Positions 55,660 through 64,000 of a stretch of DNA of 64,000 bases are shown piece by piece; positions within the stretch are counted from its first letter, which is position 1; the number at the start of each line of letters is the position of its first letter. The position numbers were made by a program, and so were the translations under genes. The DNA comes from Leuctra nigra (lineage: Eukaryota; Arthropoda; Insecta; Plecoptera; Leuctridae): contig OW203765.1 of assembly GCA_934045905.1 (NCBI GenBank), forward strand, positions 21,763,409-21,827,408, read 5' to 3'. The notes beneath the pieces are model-generated. The model was not told the origin of the DNA and made no database searches. It saw nothing but the letters and a program-made list of their open reading frames with translations.

Positions 55660-56558
55660 GTCATAACTCATAATATGAAAAATCCAAACACACAAAATTC
55701 AGGCAATAATTATTATTGATTATTTATTATTACATTTACCGTTTTACCTATGCACTTAATGATAATTATTAATTACCTATCCACATGTCGAGATTAAAAG
55801 ATAGGTACTACCTACCTACCTAGGGTTGCCAACTGTCCTGTCTGGAATTTCTCCGGACACTCCGGAGTTGAACAACATTGTCCGGAAGTCGGAATTACCT
55901 CCTTCCGGACAGCATAATGTCCGGAATTGTTCAATTGTTACATGAAACTAACTCTCATAACTTTTGCAAAGTTAGTTTTGTAGGTAGGGTTGATAGACAG
56001 ACATTTAGTTCTCTTTCGTCCATTAGTTTCAATTTCAAACAAGTTGAATTAATGAATGAGACTGTAAATTATAACGGTACTAAAGCAATTAAAGTGGTAT
56101 TATGTTACCTACATACCATTACATGTTTGTATTTAGATGGGTTTCTAGCACATTAAACCATTGACAATCAAAACTGGGGGATAGGCACATCGTTAACTTT
56201 TCGCGGCACGACGGTTGTAGACTGTAGTCAAACAAAAATGCCGCACGCGAATCACAAAACGTCTAGAGAAGGAGGGGGCGGGACTTCCGTAGCAACTTGT
56301 TCTAGAGATGTGAATGAATTACACCCAACCACTTTTACTTAAATACTTTAATCTCACAAAACATGTGAGCAATACATTCTTAGATGATTGAAAAGTGTAC
56401 TAGACATGGTCTACTGAGTTTTCATAACGGAAATAAGTTTGTATGCTGTGTCAAATCTGACGGTTGCAGTGGCTGGACGCCCGGGAGGTGGGATCAGAGT
56501 ATCACGCAATGGTACAAACGAGGGCCGTGCGTTATAGTAGTATTGGCATGGCAGTTTC

Positions 56559-57842
56559 TAGAGATGTGAACACCGGTAATATTACGGTAATATTACCCCC
56601 ATCGTTGGTAACATTGTAACTTTCGGTAATTTTAGAGAAAAAAAAATAATGGAAGTGTTCAAATTTTGCCACAGTACACCACAGTGTAAAAAGAGGATGT
56701 ATAGAGATTTGATTATATTTTTATAAATCAACAAGTTATACTGTAGGTACCGACATCTAAACATTATCAAATGTAATATTTTTCACGTTGGCTACCTACT
56801 TATTTTTTTTAAATTTACTTTCTTTTACATAATATACTACCTAATTATTTTGAAGGAAGGGTCTTTCAGAGTTCGCTCTTTGATTGCAGGATATTTCACT
56901 GCGACTGTAAAAGCATGATGTTTAATTTCGTAATTGTTAATCATGCCCATTCCAACATTTAATGAAAATTTACCTCGACTCGAAGTCTTTATTTAAGCAG
57001 AAATAACTAGGAAAACGCTCGGTGTATAACGCGCTAATGAGCGAGCACCCAAACGCGCAACATCTCCATCCAACCGGAATATCGTAATGCAAAGAAAACA
57101 TATACATCCATAGGAATTGAAATACGATCAAAATAAAATTACACGACTTCATTGAAAATGAGAATAGCCATCACTATGATCCATAAAGAAAAACAGATGT
57201 AAGTTGCACAGGAAATTAAATGACAATAAAATACCTTCTGGCATTCTATTAAATATCAAATGAGTATACACGTTCTCTACCGATTAGGCTGAAAACTTAT
57301 AAAATAAGAGAAAATGGTAGGTAGGTAGTAGTCTTAATGTCCAGGCAAAATTTGAACTTAATCGCATCATTTTATTTTTGACCAATCGTGAGATATTTTC
57401 ATTTTTACTCCAATCGAGGTAAGCTCACAAAAACTATACACGACTAAGCTAGAATGAATTTGTATGTACTATGCAAAAATTTTAGTTTGATCGGAAAAGA
57501 ATGAGACCTCGTTTAATGTTTGGCGTCGGGCCAAACAAACACAAAAAAAACAGAAAGTGTCCAAAAGTGCAGAATGGAGTCGCTTTTTACGCTCGCTCAA
57601 TTAAAACGCTATTGTAAAATTGAGATGTATACCTATCCTCAATCAATAAATAGTAAATACACAATACCTATGTAAACTAAGTAATATTAAAAAATTAATT
57701 AATTCACATTCATTAATTTTCTTACGCCATACAGTTAAAACTGCGCAGAAAATTCAATATTACCGTGCTCGGTAATGTTACCGGTAATATTACTACCGGT
57801 AATATTACCAATTTCAATGTTACCGGTAACTTTACATCTCTA
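56559..57842. mobile_element. hAT-like element, 1284 bp, TSD GCAGTTTC
   Basis: Ends TAGAGATGTGAA / TTTACATCTCTA and a perfect 8-bp duplication GCAGTTTC (56551-56558, 57843-57850). Subterminal ACCGGTAATATTAC repeats on both sides. Confidence 0.9.
57007..57601 (-). mobile_element. Helitron-like element, innermost of the nest
   Basis: CTAGGAAAACGCTCGGTG then TAACGCGCTAATGAGCGAGC at the left, GCTCGCTCAATT at the right; same family as 14401-15289 and inverted relative to 29874-30768. Confidence 0.68.
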
Positions 57843-58249
57843 GCAGTTTCATATCCCGGTATAGAGGTGTTAGTCAATGATTAAACGTTCCTAAATCCTA
57901 ACGTGTGCAAAGTTATTACCTACACATATTTATCAATTTCAACTTCAAGGAAATAAATATAATATTATGAGAACAATCTAATTATTATCTAATCTAAACT
58001 AATTACTCAAGTCTTTTTGCTATTTGAGAAAATAAGGAACACAACTGACCTCTGGTGGATTTTGTGGTACTATGTAAATGGCGGCTATCAAGGGCGCATG
58101 CATAAATATAAATAAAAATATTTGATAGTTGTTTGTTGTGGCCAAAAAAGTAAATTTATAGTTAAATATCAATTTCATTTGTTTTTTATTTTTTCACTGC
58201 TTTATGGAAACACGAAATGTAAAAACAAACAAATTAATCTGTGGACCTG

Positions 58250-58735
58250 ATTGATTGATTTATTAGTTACAAATTGTATGGCATACAGGTGGTAACATTT
58301 TTAAGATAAGTTAAGATTAATGTTAATAATAATATTAGATATAAGAATACAACAAAGGACAAGATAACCATAGTAACAATGTTATGGTATAATATAATTA
58401 AAACTAAAATTAAAACTGAAACTAGATCTAATTAATTTAAAGGAATATTATTTAAGGAACTATGGTTGTCCTAGTCTTTACTATTCTAATGTCCTTAAGT
58501 CACTCATTTTGATTTGTGCTTTACCAGTCTTACTTTAAATTCCTGTACTGCCTCTGGTAACGGCGTAATAACATCCCCACTCAATGTATTCCAGTCACAT
58601 ATCGTTCTTCTCACAAATGAATACTTCCCTACATCTCTCCTTGATTCTACTAGTCTCACTTTTTCCGCGTGGTCCTTCCGCCCCAGATAATTCGGTTTCT
58701 TAATCCTATGTGCAATTTCGTCCCAATGTTCCAAG
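58250..58735 (-). mobile_element. CR1-like LINE 3' fragment
   Basis: Encodes HWDEIAHRIKKPNYLGRKDH and YSFVRRTICDWNTLSGDV, ending KHKSK-stop at 58504, then a 3' UTR with TGATTGATTGAT tail at about 58250. Same family as 7300-8204. Confidence 0.8.
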
Positions 58736-59087
58736 TAGCCATCTTGCCAGAAGTGGCTCCATCACAAATCACTTATTTGTGGGAATAATTTTCAAGACAT
58801 TTTCTAGTTCCGTAATAAATATCAAATCGCCGAATACCTACTGCAGTCCAGAACGCTTGAAAATGACCCAAATACACTTTCGACATTCAAAATTTTCCCG
58901 GACCCGTGTGGTACTGGGGGGGCCCTCCCCTCAGATCCCACACTGATTTCCTGCGGGATCGTCTTTTTGTACGCATACGTGTTTCCCCAAAATACCGTAT
59001 TGTGAGGATATTTTATTCCAAGATGATTTTAGAACTGCATTATCCGGAATTCAATTCTTGTAAAGTTGGCAACCCTATACCTACCTA

Positions 59088-59960
59088 CAGTGTTGGGTAG
59101 GAACGGAACGAAATAGTTCCGTTCCTAGGAACTAGTTCCTTTTCTTAGGAACTATGGAACGTCTTAGTTCCTTTTTTCTTGGGAGGAACTATGGAACGGT
59201 TTAGTTCCTTTTTTTTAGGAACTGTAACGATTTTTGCTAAGTTCCTTTTTTTTAAATTTGACTGTACTTTTACTCCAAAAAACTGCATAGAAGCCACATA
59301 TTTTTTTAATTCAGTCAGAAGTCCTCCTAGCTATTTGGCATCTAAAAATAACTCAAACCAGTCGTACCCTACCCTAACACTTGGTCATCTACCTATATAC
59401 CTGTAGTCGCGTGGACATACCCTTCAGACCAAAGAACTCAATTCCTAGTAATGACCAATGACTCGTGAACAAGTGCAGTGCGCAAGAACACAGATTTCAG
59501 ATTTCAGATCGTCGTCTTTTTAGCTTTTACTTTGTTTCCTTCCTCACATTTCCTTTCCGATCACTATGTAGGACACATCACATCGCCATTGAATTTTTTG
59601 TTTTTACGAATCTTCTTATCTCTCTTATAATCTTTTCGAATCTGCTGTGGTTCAGTGAATGAAATATGGCAGCAAGAGCAAACAAAATGTTTTACCATTT
59701 AAAAATCGGAGAAAATTTTTCTTTTTGGGAGAAAATAATGTGTATTTCGAGTGTTCCAATTAAAAAATTCCAATTCCAATTAAAATTATACCTTTCTTTA
59801 AAAAGGAACTAAAAGGAACTAAGTTCCTTTTATAAAGGAACTAGGAACGGAATAGTTCCTTTCATTTTTGAAGGAACTGGAACTGGAACTAGTTCCTTTT
59901 TTCGGTGAGGAACTTGGAACTGGAACTAGTTCCTTTTCAAAAGGAACTTACCCAACACTG
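59088..59960. mobile_element. hAT-like MITE, 873 bp, TSD CCTACCTA
   Basis: Ends CAGTGTTGGGTA / TACCCAACACTG with duplication CCTACCTA (59080-59087, 59961-59968). Many AGGAACT/AGTTCC repeats run inward from both ends. It abuts the previous hAT: the two duplications overlap in one CCTA microsatellite. Confidence 0.9.
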
Positions 59961-60340
59961 CCTACCTAGGAGGTAGGTATTTTTTTCATATTTAGACCGT
60001 TGCCGCCCTCTAAGGGTGCATTCACAAGATTGGGAGAAGAAAGGACGCAAAAGTCCAGAACGTTTTGCATTTTTAAAACAAGTGAGTCAACTACATTAAT
60101 AAGGTAGATTCCCTTATTGCTGACAATGACCAGTCTTGGGCTCAACCAAACATCATCGACAAGTGGCCGTTTGTTGATCATGGCACCCGCACACGAGATT
60201 GTCTGTCGTGCTAGACATGAGAAATATGTCGGTCAGCTTGGCTCAACCAGTGTAACAGAACACTGGGCTCTGATACACAGAGGTAATACAATACGGAACA
60301 GCTCGGTCGCGACCAAAAGAAAAAGGAGAAGATCTGGATC

Positions 60341-62240
60341 TCGAAAACAATGCACCAGACAAATCTGTGTTCCTAACCCCAACAACGCCCAGCGAGATAA
60401 TTATATTGATAACCAAAATTTCCTCAAAGGCTTCTAGTGGCTTGGATGACATTCCAGGTACTCTGGTTAAACAAACCATTAAGTACATCGCAAGTCCACT
60501 ATCGCATATCATTAATGAATCATTCTCGTCAGGTATTTTCCCTCAGAAACTCAAGGAGTCAAAAATTATACCAATTTACAAGAAAGGCTCCAAACTTGAC
60601 GTGAATAACTATAGGCCAATATCCCTACTCCCAGCATTTTCAAAATTTTTTGAAAAAGCTATCTACAATCGCTTCTACTCCTATTTAACTGAAAATAACA
60701 TTCTTACAAGTTCCCAACACGGATTTCGAAGGAACCGGTCCACTTCCTCGGCAATATTTTCTTTTCTCTCTCCACTTTACTCAGCCTTAGACAGGAGTGA
60801 TAAAGTGATAGGACTTTTTTACGATCTCTCAAAAGCCTTCGATACTCTTTACCACCCACATCTTCTTTCCAAACTCTATTCCTATGGCATTCGCGGTTTA
60901 GCACATGACCTCATAACCTCTTTTCTTAAGGATCGTACACAAAGAGTCTCAATTCGTTCGAGTAATCCAAACAATCCTAACTCAACCTTGTCAAGCCCAC
61001 AGTATATCACTAGAGGCGTCCCACAAGGATCAATTCTAGGCCCGCTTCTCTTTATCTTATATATCAACGATTTACCCCTTCATTTCAATGAAGGTACAGT
61101 CACAATCTATGCAGACGACACCAGTCACCTTTTAACTACAACCAAAGACTTGGCCTCCCTGTCCAAAACAGCCACAGAACAAGCTGAGCTAATGTCTTCC
61201 TATTGCGTAGTTAATCAACTTTCCCTTCAGCCAACCAAAACTGTCTTTCTCGAATTCCGCAATAACCATTCTATCCCTGACTCAAGTCCTCTTATTCACA
61301 TGAACAGAACCAGCATTCTGCAGAGTTCTTCGACAAAATTCCTAGGGCTCCACCTTACTGATAATCTTAGTTGGACCAAGCATGTACACACTATCTCTTC
61401 TAAAATATTAAGTACCTAGATGCTACCTTCTTCGTAGATTGAAACTCACAGTAAGTCCAGAATCGCTTAAACTCATATATCATGCTTGCATTCATTCACA
61501 CCTGTCATATGGTCTCCTTTTTTGGGGTGCTAGCACCGCCGCTAAAAGAATCTTCATTCTCCAAAAGCGTGCAGTTCGCATACTGGCCGGCATAGCACGA
61601 AGAACATCATGCAAGCCTCACTTCACCACTCTAAAAATATTAACACTACCTTCCACTCTTATTCTCATTGCCGCTTCCTTTGCACACTCTAATCCCGAGC
61701 TCTTCCAGCGAAACTCTTCAGTGCACACACATAGTAGTACACGTACGACTAATGATATTCATATTTCAACACACTCACGGGCACTTTTTCAGAAAAGCCC
61801 CCAATACCTCTGCTCTGCAATCTACAATCGAGTTCCTGCCCGAATCAGAGAAGCCCCTTCCTACCACTCATTCTGCTCCTCCCTACGATCCTACTTAATT
61901 AACCATCCTTTATACAGCATTGATGAATTTATTCATGAATAAATTCATGAAAACCCTTGATTCTAACTTCAGTTAGAAAATGTTAGTTAACTAAAACATT
62001 TAGGTTAGTTATATTATAATTAATAATCAATCACATAATATTTTAGGCTACCTAAATAAAGTTTATACCTAGGTACTCTCTAGCTCATAGTTCCCTAGTT
62101 TTAGCATGGTTTGGGTGGAAGACCGTAAATATTTACGAACCCCGCCATTTTGCACAATGATGTTTGATGTTTGTATATACTCATTTGTCAAATTGTCATT
62201 GTCAAAATAAAGAATTATCTTATCTTATCTTATCTTAGGT
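60341..62240 (+). mobile_element. Jockey/CR1-like LINE, 5'-truncated, in gene 5 intron 1
   Basis: Inserted between AGATCTGGATCT and GGTCTGGGTTAGAC; the gene 4 counterpart is the uninterrupted GATCTGGATCTGAGTTAGAC at about 31799-31818. The 3' tail is (TTATC)n at about 62215-62238. Confidence 0.88.
60346..61942 (+). pseudogene. LINE ORF2 fragment (reverse transcriptase), one frameshift
   Basis: RT motifs: IIPIYKKGSKLDVNNYRPIS, GLFYDLSKAFDTLYH, GVPQGSILGPLLFILYIND and catalytic YADD (residues 248-251 counted from 60367), then FLGLHLTDNLSWTKHV. The frame breaks at about 61415 and resumes at 61439-61942 (LSYGLLFWGASTAAKRIFIL; NRVPARIREAPS). The endonuclease is lost by 5' truncation. Confidence 0.9.
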
Positions 62241-62300
62241 CTGGGTTAGACAAACATGAACCTAAAAATCGTACCTAGGATGTAATGTTTACCTACTTAC

Positions 62301-62444
62301 ATTCACAGACGTTAATCCGGATATTATCTTAGATGTTATTACTGAGTACAAATTACACCGATTGTTTTGTGGAGCATCGAAAGCAATCTGCTTCATGGGT
62401 CCTTGTGAAGAAAAGCACAGACGACAATGTTTAAGAAACTCCAT
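62301..62444 (-). CDS. Gene 5 exon 1: start codon and first half of ZAD domain
   Basis: ATG at 62444-62442; an in-frame upstream ATG at 62462 would add MSANDI. Donor AAT/GTAAGT, 48 codons, phase 0. It encodes MEFLKHCRLCFSSQGPMKQI and ends LTSVN. Differs from gene 4 exon 1 by about six residues. CRLC is the first ZAD ligand pair. The first exon of a ~22-kb gene. Confidence 0.88.
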
Positions 62445-62462
62445 AATATCATTGGCAGACAT

Positions 62463-63432
62463 CTTTCAACCTCAGAACCTGACAGAAGAATTTTTAATTT
62501 TTAGTGTGGTGAACCTGTAGTGTGAAATTGGGTACTCGAAACCAGGATATCGAACATGACAGAAATAAATTTCAAAAATTATAATAGGTAGTGAATTTTA
62601 AAAACTCGAAATTTATTAAAATTTAAAACTCGGAATAAACTGTACAAGAACAAGTGTATCACATAAGAACTCACATATCACATCAGACTTTTTATTTTCT
62701 ATGGGAAAGTATAGCCAAAAAAAATAGAAAAAGCTCACCAGGACAGCGATTACACTAATGAAATTACAGTGATGAGGACACAGTACACGCAGTACACTGC
62801 GACGTCGCGAACGATCTCACCGGAAATAAGTCGTGATCACGGTAATTTCATTAGAGTAATCGCAGTCCAGAACTTTAATTTCTCGTAAAAACCACAAAAA
62901 AAACATTTGATAAGTATAAAATAAAAAATCGGCAACTTATATTAACAAATGCAATTATTTCTTAAAAAATTGGTAAATATGAAGTTCCTTGGTTTTGGAT
63001 AACTACGTATTAACTATGAATAACTCCCCATAAGAGTATTGACAGAGAATTAAAAGCCTGAGGGCAGGTGCGTAGGAAGCACCTGGGGAGATAATCCTCC
63101 CCCCACTCAAGCAGTCTGATCGGCTCGCCTATTCACCACATTAATAAAATCATGTTTAACATCCCATAATCACTTATCTAGTTATAATTGCTAAGACAAT
63201 TTAAAAATACGCCCTGTGTGGCAAAAATAGAGCAGTTTCTTCATAATGCCTTCATAATATTATATATACTATTACAAGGTAATAAAATTTGGATACTAAT
63301 AAAATAGGTAAGGGGTGATGCTGTAGTAGGATCATACCACTAAATTATTGGGACTACGTATCAATCAAACAAATTAGATTCTTCTTTATATTTTAAACTA
63401 GGAAAACTCTCCATAAAACACACTGATAACTT
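62463..63432. other. 5' flank of gene 5; ends with the 3' flank of a further unit
   Basis: Aligns with 32020-32900 (CTCAAGCAGTCTGA; AAGGTAATAAAATTTGGATA; CACACTGATAACTTCA). In the other units the distal part of this sequence lies 3' of a zinc-finger exon. Confidence 0.6.
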
Positions 63433-63945
63433 CAGTGTTGGGGAGGGAACTTTTAAAAAGAACGCGTTCCTAGGAACGCGATACTTTTTTTGCGAACTTT
63501 TGAGCGAACGCGTTCTTTTTTGTATACAAAGAACGTGAACGTCAAACGTTCGTTTTACCACGAACGTTTCGATCAAGTTTGCTCTTTCCTACTGAGCACT
63601 ATGCCTATGTAATCTTCTAATTGTTTTATAAAGCAGTCGAATCAGAATAAAGTCCGAGCCGATCCGAAGATTTCCGAAGTTTCTTTAACTCTGAGCGTGG
63701 ATTGGTTACTATGGCAAGGGTAGTTTGAGGCAGGTGTGGAAGGGGAAGTAGGGGCCCCTCTCATATTCTTCCCAGTTCCATTTAAGTTTCACGCGGCTCG
63801 CACCTGCTTTTGTTTGTTGCCTTGAGAATTTCAGTTTTTTCGTTTGTGATGTTGCGTTTGTGTATGCTATGTATAAAATAAATAAAACATTATGAAGTTC
63901 ATTATGTATTTCTTTGTTATGATACTTAACCCTGTCATTTACCTA
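63433..63945. mobile_element. One end of a hAT-like element
   Basis: CAGTGTTGGGGAGGGAAC begins where the gene 4 flank continues as CATGGGTCAG (about 32910). AGAACGCGTTC and GCGAACGCGTTC repeats follow, as in CAGTGTTGGG hATs. The partner end was not found and may lie beyond 64000. Confidence 0.55.
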
Positions 63946-64000
63946 TTCGACACTAAAAGTTGCAAAACGCCACCTAGCGGAAAAAGTTAACATCTATACC
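63946..64000 (+). mobile_element. Start of a second Tc1/mariner-like fold-back MITE
   Basis: TA then TTCGACACTAAAAGTTGC; the 55 bases to the window end match 36068-36122 with about one difference. Confidence 0.75.

Larger units (their letters stand above)
56159..57879. mobile_element. P-like MITE copy 2, interrupted by a hAT
   Basis: CATTGACAATC ... GTTAGTCAATG with 7-bp duplication ATTAAAC (56152-56158, 57880-57886). Removing the insertion and its duplication leaves about 429 bp, against 426 bp for the uninterrupted copy at 1625-2050. Confidence 0.82.
55821..59077. mobile_element. hAT-like element, 3257 bp, TSD TACCTACC (outer shell of a four-level nest)
   Basis: Ends TAGGGTTGCCAACT / AGTTGGCAACCCTA with duplication TACCTACC (55813-55820, 59078-59085). 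CTCCGGACAC / TCCGGAAT-type subterminal motifs. Carries the P-like MITE, a second hAT, a Helitron-like element and a LINE fragment. Confidence 0.88.

Overview
The window is eukaryotic nuclear DNA from an insect. The evidence is AT-rich, intron-bearing genes with GT/AG splice sites, a cluster of ZAD-type C2H2 zinc-finger genes (a family expanded in insects), and dense insect-type transposons (CR1/jockey-like and RTE-like LINEs, many hAT-like elements with 8-bp target duplications, Helitron-like, Tc1/mariner-like and piggyBac-like elements). Runs of TAGGTACC/TACCTACC are everywhere. I cannot name the species; a hemipteran or a similar repeat-rich insect would fit.

Genes. All host genes read leftward on the minus strand and share one plan. 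Exon 1 carries the first half of the ZAD (CRLC). Exon 2 carries the second half (CQKC or CKKC). A long terminal exon carries 7-11 C2H2 fingers and an almost invariant tail (DVPGVVYTPPVNNRKYVKK). All introns are phase 0. From right to left in the direction of transcription: gene 5 (exons 62444-62301, 54617-54462, 41996-40425), gene 4 (32007-31864, 27499-27344, 23475-21649), an orphan terminal exon called gene 3 (18529-16943, no ZAD exons of its own), gene 2 (14086-13931, 12239-12078, 10397-8820) and gene 1 (7077-6922, 5837-5682, 4959-3556). Genes 3-5 are recent tandem copies with alignable introns and flanks; genes 1 and 2 form an older pair. The flank at the right edge matches the 3' flank of genes 3 and 5, so the array probably continues beyond the window. 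The proteins are expected to be nuclear DNA-binding factors that dimerise through the ZAD.

Mobile DNA fills the introns and gaps. At least ten hAT-like insertions have readable 8-bp duplications, often nested. The deepest nest, inside gene 5 intron 1, is hAT (55821-59077) > 7-bp-TSD P-like MITE (56159-57879) > hAT (56559-57842) > Helitron-like (57007-57601). A 4.7-kb giant fold-back (43622-48354) carries a LINE in one arm. A 1.7-kb TIR element (50784-52485) carries nine exact copies of GTAACGTGTGTGAC. Because genes 3, 4 and 5 are paralogous, many insertions have an unoccupied counterpart in the same window, so their limits can be read directly.

Most interesting: (i) the orphan zinc-finger exon, which could splice to gene 4's ZAD exons as an alternative terminal exon; (ii) its mosaic structure, implying gene conversion; (iii) a 75-78-bp coding minisatellite in the linker; (iv) a Helitron2/Helentron-like non-autonomous family; (v) a LINE ORF2 ending in a SAP-like motif; (vi) the giant fold-back and the GTAACGTGTGTGAC element. 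Identifications come from reading the sequence; no database search was possible.
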